Assembly (NCBI GenBank): GCA_960531495.1
Contig: OY482864.1
Span: 10,845,396 to 10,909,395, forward strand
Source of the DNA: Zeus faber
Taxonomy: Eukaryota; Chordata; Actinopteri; Zeiformes; Zeidae
Length of the DNA: 64,000 bases
Reading direction: 5' to 3'
Part shown: positions 52,959-64,000 of the stretch, piece after piece
Position numbering within the stretch: position 1 is the stretch's first letter
Layout: every line of letters begins with the position of its first letter
Translations under genes and position numbers: made by a program
The notes under the pieces: model-generated
What the model was told of the DNA's origin: nothing
Databases searched by the model: none
The model's input: only the letters and a program-made list of their open reading frames with translations

Positions 52959-54912
52959 CTAATCCAGCAGACAGAACAGTGGTTCCTTTTTTATTCCGTT
53001 CCCCATGACGAGGTGTCGCAAGGGAAGCAGCTCCACCTGCCAGCCTCCACCCGGGTCGCCTTATTAAAACACCCAGGAAACATCAGCCAGCAGTTTGTGA
53101 CTCGGCTTACACGGGGATGTGTACACACACACACACACACACACACACGTGGGCGCACACACACAATCACTCAGAAGTTGTTCACCTGCCCTGGATGCGA
53201 CTCTCTGGAGACGCTCTGAGGCCTGAGGTGATTCATCATTTTCCAGAAGTACGTGCGCGCACACCCGAACACACACCCACACACCAAATTGAGGTCCGAG
53301 TACATACACCTGGAACAGGGCTCCGGATTGCACAGAGAAAAGAGAAGTTTTTGGTGAGCAGGCATATGGAGGACGGAAACACGGGGTGTCAGATTTAAAA
53401 TTCGTCACTGGTGCTGATTAACGGTGCTCAGCGGGCGGACATGCCGTGCCACTCAGCGCGGTGACTACACAGAGGGCCGGTACTCACCGGTACATGTAGC
53501 ACTGTACCGGCACTTCTACGTTTTAATCTTTGGCGTACTGGGACTTTTTTTCTTGAGAAGCGACACGTCTCACAAGCTGGTTGCTCTGTTCTGCCTTCCC
53601 CAGTGGACAAATCAGGTGGGCCTATTGTAAAATGTCATATTGAATTGAGTCGGAGAGCACTTTTTCTTTAAATTATTAGAACGCACACGCTTCGAGTTGT
53701 GATTCGAGCCCCAAGCCGTCACTGAGTTCCAATGAAAAAATAGAACATAACATTGTCACAGAGTTCCATTAAAATAGAATATGGGACTGTCAGCAAGTTT
53801 CAGTATAATTCAACCTAGGACACAACATGTAACCACTGTAACATGGAAATATCCAGTTCAAACTTCAAATGAAAGTCTCTTTCACTTTGAAGTGAAAATA
53901 TACCTTTCTATTATATTAATATGGTACTTGCCATCCCAAAATAAATTGCGATCATTGCAAAAAAACAACAAACAAATAAATGGTCGACTCTCTTGAATCT
54001 CGTTGACTGGAGTCCTCCTTCCCTCACCGTGCATTAAACAAACTGAATCAAATGGAACGACTCGTTTTACTGAGTGACTCGTCAGGAACAGAGTCTCAAA
54101 AAAGAGTCAAACCTTTCATCAATAGGAACAACCAGAGCAGACGCTCCGCTGTAGTGACAGCGATACCCAGTCTGCACAACTTTGGAATATTGTACTGGCT
54201 GAGCAGAGCTTGCATTCAGTATTTTTATGTTCTTCGTTTAGTACCTCCAAACAGCAGACATTTTCTTTCTTTCGCTCTCTTTTTTTGAGCGCCAATTACG
54301 CGATCACGTCGAATGACTTTGGTATGGGGTGTAAGTATCGGAGCATTTATTTTGCACTTTCCCGATCGGAACGAAACCGCACGAGGCATGGCACTTGCCT
54401 GAACACAGAGTTTACTTGCACCAAGCAGGCGGGTTAGAGTTAATGTCTTGCCCTGGGTTATATTTTCACTTTACCTTTTTATTAATTTTTTTAAAACCAC
54501 AAAGGTAATTCTTTCACAAGACAACTTTGAAACATCTCTTCGTTGTTATGACACGTAAACGACGTGTGCTGTTGGACATTTTCGGCGCAGCGTGGGCGAA
54601 GGTCTGTTTCCAGTATACTGGCTCTGCTAAAAACACAACTATGAATCTCTGTGTCCACGGGAACGTTCCCACTCCTTCGGGTGTTTCTGCTGTGTTATTA
54701 AAAAGAGGAAATTCCCCCCATTTGCAGAGTTTAATTCTCAAGACCATTCAATTCCATTAATTGAAAAAGCCACCAAATAATGTGCTGGTGCGACAAAGTG
54801 AGAAAAATTGGTCACACCAGTGGAAAAGTTAGTCTGGGGCCCTGCTGGTAAGTGCACCCTCCTGGTGCACTTCGAAAGCAAAAAAAATCGTCAATTCGGA
54901 GACCGGTCCTCA
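52585..54912. other. Non-coding stretch, no gene seen
   Basis: It holds (CA)n patches at 52924-52958 and 53123-53150. A degenerate tandem of about 37 bp units based on gtcacWgagttccaWt lies at about 53718-53800. Direct repeats of 'gactcg' words lie at 54050-54110. No exon is recognised. Confidence 0.5.
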
Positions 54913-54913
54913 A

Positions 54914-54946
<33 letters not shown>

Positions 54947-54952
54947 ACACTC
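54913..54952. repeat. (CA)n microsatellite left of palindromic repeat
   Basis: This is a CA tract with two CACT variants at the right side. Confidence 0.95.
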
Positions 54953-55000
54953 CTAATAAGCTTGTGAACTAGGTTGGCAAGTATGGCTCCCTGAGAAGGG

Positions 55001-55145
55001 ACCAGATATATCACTCATGGGACTGGTCCACAGATCATGTAATCCAATCGAAGACACTGCATTCACGCCGAATGGCACTGGAATGTCTTTGATTGGATTA
55101 CATGATCTGTGGATCAGTCCCATGAGTAATAGATCGCAGTTCCTG
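55001..55145. repeat. Palindromic repeat P, copy 1
   Basis: The arms 55013-55056 and 55084-55127 (44 bp each) are inverted copies with only two mismatches. Looser pairing extends outward to about 55001 and 55140. The 27-base loop contains cattcacgccgaatggcac. The key arm word is gattggattacatgatctgt. (CA)n tracts flank it on both sides. No transposon end structure that I know fits, and the family is unrecognised. Confidence 0.85.
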
Positions 55146-55150
55146 CGAAA

Positions 55151-55153
<3 letters not shown>

Positions 55154-55182
<29 letters not shown>
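55154..55182. repeat. (CA)n microsatellite right of palindromic repeat
   Basis: This is a pure CA tract of about 29 bases. Confidence 0.95.
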
Positions 55183-55186
<4 letters not shown>

Positions 55187-55566
55187 GTTCTTCTGAAACA
55201 TCTACTTTGGTATTCTCTCTTCTCTCTGGACTCAGTAGGGAGCGCTGATTATTTTGGCTACAGTAATACAATAACACAACACACAATGAACCTCATCCGA
55301 GTGTCAACGCCCGTGTCAACCCGTGGTGTGGAGGCCCATCCCGCCGGCAACTCGTCGGGACACCCATTAGCCTCGCCCAGGTCGGAGACCAGGAAACCCG
55401 TTGGCCCGGAAAGACCTCCCCTTGTGCAATTTAGGGACCAGAAAGGTGAACAGTAGAAGGGCGTGAATATCGGGAATCTCGACGTCTTCCGGTGCAATGT
55501 AAACAAAGAGGACGAGAGGACGGTGAGCTGCGGTTACAAACCTCCGCGCAGCGTCGTAACTTCATC

Positions 55567-55910
55567 TGCCATTCGGCGTGAACGCAGAGACTTAGATTGG
55601 ATTACAGGGGATGGTAGCTCAGGAGGTAGAGCTGGTCGTCTAGTAATCCAAAGGTCGCTGGTTCGATCCCAGGCTCCTCCTGCTAGCATGCTGTAGTGTC
55701 CTTGAGCAAGACACTTAACCCCTAATTGCTCCTGATGGCTGCGTCCGTCGGTGTTTGAATAATTGTAAGTCGCTTTGGATAAAAGCGTCTGCTAAATGAC
55801 TAAATGTAATGTAATGTAATGTAATGTAATGTAATGTAATGTAAATGTAATTACATGACCTGCCGAACAGTCGCATTGAGTGATAGGTCGCAGTCCCAGA
55901 ACCTTATTGC
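55567..55910. repeat. Repeat P, diverged single-arm copy, split by a SINE
   Basis: The left piece (55567-55606) reads tgccattcggcgtgaacgca then gagacttagattggattaca. The right piece (55850-55910) continues ttacatgacctgccgaacag then tcgcattgagtgataggtcg. Together these match the loop plus one arm of repeat P copy 1, interrupted exactly by the SINE at 55607-55849 with attaca at both borders. The second inverted arm is not present here. Confidence 0.75.
55607..55849 (+). mobile_element. tRNA-derived SINE
   Basis: The 5' part resembles a tRNA with Pol III boxes: an A box (tagctcaggaggtag, near 55615) and a B box (ggttcgatccc, 55660-55670). The body has ccttgagcaagacacttaac. The tail motif ctttggataaaagcgtctgc then taaatgac is the widely shared fish SINE 3' end. 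It ends in ATGTA-type pentanucleotide repeats (55803-55848). A short target duplication, attaca, lies at both sides. It is not a functional tRNA gene, since the acceptor ends do not pair. The exact SINE family name is left open (V-SINE-like tail). Confidence 0.9.
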
Positions 55911-57034
55911 TCTGCGGTGGAAACACTGGGAGTTGAGGGTCCCGGCACGCGCACGCACACACACAGTGGGGTTATGTTGATGTGTGCGCGAAATGTTGGT
56001 GAATCTTGGTTGTTGTAATTCCGTGGACGCGTGTGTGTTGCGTTACGTGTGTGTTTGTGGAGTGGGGACAGAGAGTTCGACAGACACCAAGCCCCCCCCA
56101 CCGCACCGACCGTCCCCAATTCAACCGGTCACATAACTAATGGTTGTATCCGTCATAATCTTCGAAGTTCTGCCGGTGAATAAGAGAGGGATCGATGACT
56201 TTGGGGAACGGTTCGGGGAAAAAAAAAACCAGACTCATTATCTCTAATTATCTCTTCCCTCCCCCTTTTATCTCTCACCTCACTTTTCTACCTCCCTCAC
56301 CGTCTCTCTCTCGCTCTCTTTCGGGTGTACAGCTGCTGCCGGCCCATATTGATCTGACGCGATAATACGTCTCTGATTTCCAACGCGGCCCCCAGACGTG
56401 ATCATAGCGAAGTTCCAATATTTCTGCACCGTCGACATTGCAGGGTTTGCGCCAGACATGAATGTATGCATGAAGAGGCTCAGCCCGTTGAGTGTGCAGC
56501 AGGCCGTTAAGAGTCTTAAAAGGAAGAGAGGAGGAAAAGACAACAAGGGAGAGAAAACAAAGGAAAACGGCACTATTGACGATTGAGACAAATTATGCAG
56601 AGAAAGTGTGTATCGGGGGGGAAAGCAAGCATATGGCAGCGAGAGGCAAAACAAAACAAAGTTTAAACTCCGACGTTAGAACGGAAGTACTGAAAGAAGA
56701 AAATAAATAAATAAATGAATCCACACAGCCCCAAAAAATGAGGCTTTCCACGACGGGAAGTCAAAGCAAACAAAGGAATCCCTTCCCCGACTCCCTCCTT
56801 GCCATTTGACGCGGCACGTGCGCGATACGCAATTAAATCAGCGTCTGCTCCTCGGCGCCATATGCTCCGATCAGACACGCTAGCGACACATGTGAAATAG
56901 TGAAGGGGTACATGGGGATGAACACACATTCGCACACACAGACACACAAAAACCACCACACTCAAATAAACGATTAGTTATGCAGGGAGATTAAAAAGCA
57001 TGGACGCGATTTGACACACGCACGCACGCACACG

Positions 57035-57079
<45 letters not shown>

Positions 57080-57696
57080 CCCTCTCTAATAAGCCTGTGG
57101 TAATGAAATGATTTATGAGGCGTTCATTTGCTTGTGATGAATGCAGCAGGATGCATACTGAAGACAAATAACGCTGCGACCCCAAACCTGATCCCATGGA
57201 AGATGAACCTCAAGGGCGAACCCCGCCGGCAGCCAGCACCGCTTCCCCCGAAAGAGGCTTTTTACAGGGACGGTGAGCGTGCATCATTACCGTGTTAGAG
57301 CAATGCAAGGCGGCGTGAAGTAGGGGAGTGCACTGAGCAATATTTAAACTGCCATCCAAAGAACTATTATTTTCGTTGCATTTCACCACAAGAAGTGGGC
57401 CACAACATTTGGACAGAGAAACCTTGGAACACATTGATTCTTCCTTTATTGGGAGGGTGTCTTCCTGAGCGCTCGGCAGGAGGTTTCTCCTTCAGTTTCT
57501 CTAAAGGAGTGGTTAAACCACCAATTATGTTTTCTTGCCAACGTGTCTGACAACGCATGGTGTGTAAACACATTTTTCCCCTCCCTTGTATTACTGCTTG
57601 CCATAGCACATTTAAACTTTTCTAAAATAGGACTGTGTTGGTGGGGTGTCTGTCTTTTTTGGGCTTCATATGCTGTCCTTTCTACACTATCTACAT
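55911..57696. other. Non-coding stretch, no gene seen
   Basis: It holds a short CA tract (55953-55968), pyrimidine-rich DNA (56240-56320) and (CA)n at 57024-57077. No exon is recognised. Confidence 0.5.
57024..57077. repeat. (CA)n microsatellite with CACG units
   Basis: ACGC-type units at the left grade into a pure CA tract. Confidence 0.95.
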
Positions 57697-58107
57697 CGGT
57701 GGTTCTGAACGTGGGGTCTGGGGTCCTTCAAGAGGTTAGAGGGGTCCCCAGCAAAATGATTAGATATAAAAAATACAATATGATCTAAAAATGACTTCAT
57801 TTACAAGAAGTTAGCACCATTAGAGGATGTCCAACGTGCTTTGAGTGTTTTGATCATAGTTTCACTGCTCCTAGATACGACAGTTACTAGGATGGTAAAA
57901 TGCAGAGAAATGCATTCCGTTGCCTCAGTACTTGTACTCTGTGCAATGACAATTAGTTGAATCTAATTCCAATATAACTATTGTATGGACAGGAATGGCA
58001 TTTTTGGACTAAATCATATCTGACAAATTTAAAAAAATCGTGTCAAATGGAGTCTTCTGCCGAATGCGTATTAAAGTCCTTGATGTGGAATAGGTTGAGA
58101 ACAGTTG
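57697..58107. mobile_element. hAT-like non-autonomous element with both ends
   Basis: The left end is cggtggttctgaac and the right end is gttgagaacagttg, an imperfect inverted pair of the 'CAGNGGTTCTCAAC' hAT type. The flanks atctacat (57689-57696) and atctatat (58108-58115) form an 8 bp target duplication with one mismatch. It is 411 bp with no transposase frame. A related end lies at 50515-50593. Confidence 0.82.
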
Positions 58108-58157
58108 ATCTATATTATCCAGTAAACTAAATTTGCTGCCGCTACGGAAAGTGCTTC

Positions 58158-58959
58158 TTAAAGTGGAACAATTATGCTCCTTTATACACGAGATAATATA
58201 GGTCTCTGAGGTCCCCAAAACATAATTTTGAAATTTTTTTTCGCTGAAAATACCACTCGGATTATGCATTCTGGCCATTCAAACACGCCTCTATACCGTC
58301 CTGCTCCAAAACGGGCTGTTTTTTGTGGGTGGAACCACCCTCCTGTGGCCCCTAGTTCTGTGAACCAATGGCGTTTGAGCACAGGTTCCAGGTTGTTGTA
58401 GGAAGTACATAAACATTCACTGATTTCACCTCATCAGTCCACCAAAATCCGTTTCTGAACAAATGAGGCAAGAAATAAACAACCCAGTCGCTGAATCTTC
58501 ACTCATATTACTGTACAGTAATATGAGTGAAGATCTTTAACCTCTTTAACTCATTTTACTGTAGTACAGTACTGTACTACAGTCATGAGTTATTTAAAAG
58601 TTTGTTCTGACTCTGTTGCCGTTCTCCAGGCTGGAGGGAGACACGGACTCTCAGACGACAATTTTTTTGTTTATGCAAGCATCGGAAAAATAAAATAAAA
58701 TAAATACGTCTGCAATAAAAACACTATTTTTTTATTGGTTTTGTTTGGAGAAATGCACGGCGGATCGCTGGCCGCAGCCTACAGGCTTGTGTACTGCATA
58801 CTTTTTTGTTGTCCTCAGACTGCTCCCAAAAAAAACAAAAACTGGCTGGGTCGTCTTATATCGTCTTATTACAGTTTGTGTGTTAGTAGTTCCATCAGAG
58901 ACCCAAATGTATTTGCACAAGGACTGGAAAAAGTGACTTCATAATAGGTCCCCTTTTAA
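58158..58959. mobile_element. TTAA-type (Kolobok-like) non-autonomous element, copy 2
   Basis: TTAA occurs at both borders (58158-58161 and 58956-58959). Inside them lie agtggaacaattatgctcc and ataataggtcccctt, an inverted pair. The body shares many blocks with copy 1 (23331-23930). Extra material absent from copy 1 includes a perfect 40 bp palindrome (58495-58534, centre ctgtacag) and a perfect 26 bp palindrome (58558-58583, centre cagtactg). There is no transposase frame. The superfamily is inferred from the TTAA target and end sequence; piggyBac-like is the alternative. Confidence 0.78.
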
Positions 58960-59308
58960 GAAATTGTGTCTCCCTCTGTGCAAATCAATCCTACCTGCAT
59001 ATGTGGGAACGAGTTTAACGTCGTAATCTCGGCCTAAGTCGGTTTGGGGCTTTGGCGAACCGCAGGAGCCGACGGCGCTGCGGTTCGGGAACAGAGCGGC
59101 TGTAAGGAATCCTCATCGTACGAGACGAGAGGAGGGCGAGGCAGCGACCCTGAACTCTCTCCCCTGAATCTGCTTCAGCTTATCCCAATGAAATATTCAT
59201 CAATCTTGCCCTTCCTCCCCCTCCGCACACAAGCACGCACACTTGAATGGGTCAGTGCAAATCAAGTGATGTTCTCAATGGAAAGACACGTTTTGCATGG
59301 ACAGGTTT

Positions 59309-59310
<2 letters not shown>

Positions 59311-59354
<44 letters not shown>
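59311..59354. repeat. (CA)n microsatellite
   Basis: This is a pure CA tract of about 44 bases, followed by a run of C. Confidence 0.96.
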
Positions 59355-59357
<3 letters not shown>

Positions 59358-61325
59358 CCCCTTAGCGGTCTTCCCCAGATTCAGATTTGTTTACCAATTT
59401 AAACACCGGCTGAAATTAACATCAGGCCAGCCATGGCGCCGATCCCTTCCCAGGTTTGAGCCCCGGCTGCACCCGGCGGGGTATAAACTGGGTCCAATGA
59501 AGCGGGGGTGATAATGAACGTGAGATCACCCAGGTTAACCTTTGCCCGAGTGCCGCCCCCCCCCCCCCCCACGGTCTCCCCAAGGCGCTCCTAACAACCG
59601 CTTAAAGCCTGGCTGCTGCCTCCCGGCTGCATGCAAAGTCCTGAAGAGAGCGTTTAGAGGTAATGCCGACGTGGCGGCGCAAACAAATGGTCTGGTCCGA
59701 AGCCGTGAAAAGTTCTGAGACAATTGTTTTTGGCAACAAAAAAACAATAAAAGAAAAAGGAGCTACTCCTGAATCAATTTGTCGTGGCCATATACATGTC
59801 AATTCCCTCTTTCACCCACTGTAAATATTCAAAATTTATTCATTTATCAGTACCCTTTGCCATTCTACCTCCTTGGATATGCTGCTTGACCACTGCACAC
59901 GTAAACAGTTTATTATCTTACTCTACCATTCAGTGTATCTAAATACTTTCCGTAAATATTGCTTTTACATTTGACTTGTTTTTACATTTTACTGGAATTT
60001 CTGTGTGAAGAGAGATCAGTACCCGCCGCCACTAATTTATCAGCGTACGCATATGGAACACTGTGGTGAACTCCGTTTTGGTTTTTTTTGTCTCTTAAAT
60101 CATTATAATCCCTTTTCCCCCCACAAACACCGTTTTGGGGATAATCCGTTCCTTGTTTCTGTTCCTCCTTTACAGATGGATATTCAGAGTAGGATGCGGC
60201 GGATATTTTAACGCTTGTACTCCGGTGTCAATCCATTTAAACGCCTATATAATTCAACCGTGGTTTAGTATTCTTGAGGGGGGGGCGGAGTTAAAAGGGA
60301 ACAAATTATTTGACTGGACCACAGCGCGTTTGACAGCCGTCGTAATTGAGTCATTTCCCTTGGCAGCTGCCCGGTGAGTGATTGATTTGGACTCACGTAC
60401 AATCGCCCGCTCGCAGATAATATCATAATCTCACCTGCCTGGCGCCGCCATCGATTTGCGCCAACATTGCTATGCAGGGCACTCGCCGACTTCGGAAGTT
60501 TACGGCGAGGAAGCCGCGTGAAAGATGGAGGGAGAACTTTTATGTGAAAGCCGCCCCGAACCCAAAGCGGAGCGATCTGTCTCGGCGCGAGTTGAAAAAC
60601 ACCATTAATTCCGCCCAAGTCAACGTCTCGTGAGCGGACGACTTTGTAAAAAATTGTGAGTCCATTGAGTTTTGGTTGAAAACAGCAGAGAGGGAATATG
60701 AAAAATAGAAAGATGGGCAGGACAAACACGCCGAAAATGAAATCGCGGCTCCGAGACAAGACGGAACGGTTTATTATTTTTTCCCGACCCGCTATCTCGT
60801 TAAGACTTTCCTCTGACTGTGTTTAATTCGCCAGCCGGTAACCAAGGTTACCGCCAGCAACAGGTTGGGGGATGGAGCTGTCGCAGTTATTACGTAAGCA
60901 CTCGATTGCAAGGAGTTGAGTAGAGCGCGTTTTTGTAAAATTTGCGATCGGGAGTTTCATTCCCAGTGAAATTCCAAAATTCCAATTCCAGAAACAAACA
61001 AAAAAACAAAAACACAAATTAGACATAATTCTGTCACTACTAGCTCTTCTGCAATGTATTATTATCGCATTAAACTATGAAAGTCACACAATTTACCAAA
61101 AAAAAAAGACTATTTTCCGTTGCATTTAATGTAATTAAATCCATTTTCAACTCATAATCAGGACCCAACAGATGAATATGAAAATACATCCCGGTCTCGT
61201 CTTGTCTCTCTCGCTCTCCCTTTCCTCCACCAATCTTCAACACCGCCACCATCTCGAAACTGCTGCGGGATTTAACATCACACCATCCCACACATCTTCA
61301 CACCCTGTTGTTACATGTTATATAT

Positions 61326-61442
<117 letters not shown>

Positions 61443-62532
61443 ATGGAGAAAACAAAAAATAGAGGAGGAGGTGGAGAGAAGAATGCCTGCCATTATCTGC
61501 CTATTCCGGGCATATTCCTGCTGTCGTTCCTGTGTGATAATTCCCATCCGGCGCGATTTTTGTGCGCGGAGGCAGGGGTGAGAGGGGGGGTCACGCTGCA
61601 CCACAGCTCCCGTCCCTCATTACAGGGCCCTCAGGGTCCGACCACAGCAAGGCCCCCACTGAGTGAGTAGCCTCCAGTTTTCTAACACAGATATGCCATA
61701 TGGCACGAGTTAAAAAAAAGGTACCGCACACTAGAAGATGCTTTCTAAGCCGTAAATTAAAATATTTGACTGTTCTTTAATGTAACACATCAATCAAGCG
61801 TTATTCTACAAATGTGGCATCACAGATGGTGAGCGTGGCTCAGCGCCAGCTACTGGTTGGTATAAGCACAATGCGTGCAGGTAGGTTAGTACTCACAAAT
61901 AAAAAAAATAAATTAATTTAAAAAAGGGTGTCAATCCCAACTAGGCCTGAACAATTAATAAAATTCCAACCAACATCACAATTTAACACAACGCTATTTT
62001 CAAATTGCAAAGCCTGCGTTTTTTTATGTTACACAATCTCACCAATGGGGCCTGTTCAGGGCTGGCTCTTCCTCAAGTCCTCGACAGACTTTTTGGGATC
62101 AAGACGCTGCCCCAAAACGCTGCAGTGGGGGGAGGGTAGCTCAAACCAGGGAGTTAAAATCACTCTTTTAGTAAATGAGTCGTGTCCAGGAGAGTGATGT
62201 CCCCCAGTTAAAGGGGGGGGGGGTTCAGACAGTTCATAAAACCTAGTTTAATTAAAGATTAAAAAATGAAAATGAGAGAGAGAGAGGGAGAGAGATGAAA
62301 AGTACAGTATGAGGATGTGAAAATATATTTCAGAATTAATTATATGGCAATATTAAATCAATTTGATGCTTTGAAGGCACAAAAATTGCATTGCCGGTGA
62401 ATATTAGGAAAATACGAGATTTGCCCGATTTAACGTGACTTTCGCGTACAAGTCACGCCCACTTCTGGTCTTCTATCCGAATATGGATAATTTTGTTGGT
62501 TGAACAGATAGAGATAATGACATTTCTGTACA

Positions 62533-62692
62533 CCTTCAGTGGAGATGCAGGGTCGTCCGATGCGGTGGAGCTGAGTGAGCCAGAGGGGTCTCCAAGGGAG
62601 AGCACACTGGCTCCTGAGAACAGCCCCACGGCAGATTTCCCACTCCAGCAGTCGCCGGACGACACCCTGCACTCGGCCTTTTACCAGGTGCT
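62533..62692 (+). other. Exon-like open stretch, unassigned
   Basis: It follows an acceptor-like tttctgtacaccttcag, and the frame reads GDAGSSDAVELSEPEGSPRE then STLAPENSPTADFPLQQSPD then DTLHSAFYQ. A possible donor lies at ttttaccag then gtgctg. Acidic, proline- and serine-rich composition and high third-position GC make it look coded. I do not recognise the protein. It could be an exon of a host gene on the strand opposite CA10, part of a DNA-transposon accessory gene, or chance. Confidence 0.25.
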
Positions 62693-63734
62693 GAAAATCG
62701 ATTGTCGACCGGTGTGCACTGGTGAACCCCCCACGCACCTATACTTCTGCCTAATCCAGGATAAACTGTGCAGAGTGAGTCGTGACACTGTTCATATTCT
62801 GAATGGAGATTTTGATTATCAGCCATAATGTCGTAACCATCCAAGGTAGACGGACCACGAGCTATGAGATTGTGAACGATGCAATATGCTCCCATGTCTC
62901 CTATATGTAGGAGCCCCAAGTCTGTATGAACTCAACCTGGTTTGAAAAAAAACATGTTTTATCCCCGATGTCATGGAGAAGTACGACACTACCCACAATC
63001 CTAAAGGGTAACGGTGACATCTCGGATTGGTGGAGCTCGTTGTTACCATGGAAATGTTCACCACGCCCGCGAATGTCACTGTGGGTGCAGGTGGAACGCT
63101 GACGTCGCACTTGGCTTGGGAGTTACTGTGACTGCTGAACTCTGCCATGGTTTACCACAGAGCAATCATGACTTCAGTACTATAAACAATATAAGCACTG
63201 TAATAATGACGGTTAAATTCAAGAAGAGTCACGATAAAAACTATCGCTAAGGTCGGAAGTCGTTGGAAAGGTATCATTCCCAATGGTTTATGGAATGAGT
63301 AGTTCCTTCACTCTAAAAATAATTTACACAGTCTGGTACCATTGCCTTTTCTTTTTTTTTTTTTCAAATTTATCATCAATTTACCATCTCCAGTTGGTTG
63401 GGGGTGATAGTTTGTTATGTGTTCAGCCTCCATTGATCCGTCTGTGTTTGATGGATCCAGCGTCTGCCGGTCCACTCTGCATAATGTCTCCTCTGGCTTT
63501 TCCTCAGGCTCCTACACGTAGCGCGCACACCAATATTTTGCCTCCATAAGCAAAGTGCGGGACGGTATGGAGAGAGGGAAGACACGGCACTTCATCTCCA
63601 TATCCTACAGCCACACAACAGCAGGACAAGCAGAGCTGCTAGTATAGGAGACGCTACACCAGTACGACTCTGCTGCTTAAGTCAGATTTAAGGGCTTTCA
63701 ACATCGCATACATACACAAATATACAAACATATT
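62693..63734. other. Non-coding stretch, no gene seen
   Basis: There are open frames on both strands without known motifs, and a T run at 63350-63364. Nothing else is recognised. Confidence 0.45.
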
Positions 63735-63871
63735 ACCACTAATATTGTGTAGCTCCCCCTCATGCCGCCAAAACAGCTCTGACCCATCGAGGCATGGACT
63801 CCACAAGACCTCTGAAGGTGTCCTGTGGTATATGGCACCAACACGTTAGCAGCAGATCCTTTAAGACCTGT
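63735..63871 (-). mobile_element. Tc1-like family A fragment (transposase C-terminus)
   Basis: On the minus strand it encodes the segment equivalent to LKDLLLTCWCHIPQDTFRGL then VESMPRWVRAVLAA, followed by ctacacaatattagtgg near the terminal repeat. This is the 3' part of the same family as 1-420 and 18640-19289. The terminal repeat itself is missing on the left. On the right the copy stops at about 63871. Confidence 0.85.
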
Positions 63872-64000
63872 AATATCGTTTTCACACCAAAATTAGCGGG
63901 TTGACCCAGGTTTAAAAAAAACCTGGGTAATTAACGACCCAACACTAAAGTAGAAGGAGCAACCCGGGGACGGCTACTCCATGCACGAGTGCGCGCACTG
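63872..64000. other. Non-coding end of window
   Basis: It contains gcgggttgacccagg and a 10 bp inverted repeat (acccaggttt at 63904-63913 with 63919-63928). The word gcgggttgacccgg also occurs near 10577, so this may be a repeat fragment. Confidence 0.5.

Noticed and set aside
55607-55682. A functional tRNA gene
   Set aside because: The A and B boxes are present, but the acceptor arms do not pair and the sequence continues into a SINE body and tail.
62536-63148. Minus-strand frames (NPRCHRYPL, GAYCIVHNLIARG) as a Harbinger-type transposase
   Set aside because: The resemblance was too vague. No catalytic motif, terminal repeat or TTA/TAA duplication could be found.

Overview
This looks like a teleost fish nuclear genome window. 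The evidence is one recognisable vertebrate exon, very dense (CA)n/(GA)n microsatellites, several decayed Tc1-like DNA transposons, hAT-like and TTAA-flanked non-autonomous elements, a tRNA-derived SINE ending in the fish-type 'ataaaagcgtctgctaaatg' tail, and LINE fragments. No bacterial-style operon, CRISPR array, rRNA or functional tRNA gene is visible.

The only host coding sequence I can support is a 143 bp exon at 24191-24333 on the minus strand. It encodes the segment of carbonic anhydrase-related protein 10 (CA10) that contains the QSPINIE motif, with good splice sites on both sides. I saw no other CA10 exon by eye. CA10 genes are known for very long introns, so most or all of the window is probably the two introns flanking this exon. 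Conserved non-coding regulatory DNA is likely but cannot be proven from one sequence.

Layout: 1-420 Tc1-like element (family A, cut by the window edge). 421-4865 non-coding with GA/CA microsatellites. 5150-6430 Tc1-like element (family B, a near-complete but frameshifted transposase, one end missing). 7403-7516 long (CA)n. 11059-11611 internally deleted Tc1-like element (family C). 14627-14930 LINE ORF2 fragment. 16242-16968 hAT-like element with perfect 12 bp ends and an imperfect 8 bp target duplication. 18640-19289 family A Tc1 copy with inverted CA/GT microsatellites at its ends. 19811-20165 possible retroelement fossil. 20520-20642 28-bp minisatellite. 20779-20891 long (CA)n. 23331-23930 TTAA-type element. 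24191-24333 CA10 exon. 26810-26905 palindromic compound microsatellite. 31255-31550 and 40490-40965 two inverted copies of one unnamed repeat. 40226-40470 LINE 3' end. 50515-50593 and 57697-58107 one hAT-like family. 52153-52584 another hAT-like element. 55001-55145 a strongly palindromic repeat, with a diverged relative at 55567-55910 split by the SINE at 55607-55849. 58158-58959 second TTAA-type copy with very long perfect palindromes. 61328-61438 long (CA)n. 62533-62692 an unassigned exon-like stretch. 63735-63871 family A Tc1 fragment.

There is no gene network to describe. The window is one exon in a large repeat-rich intronic landscape. The most noteworthy points are the CA-repeat lying about 8 bases beyond the CA10 exon's 5' splice site, the palindrome/SINE composite at 55 kb, the perfect 40 bp and 26 bp palindromes at 58.5 kb, the inverted repeat pair at 31/40 kb, and a predicted three-way-junction foldback at 33.9-34.05 kb.
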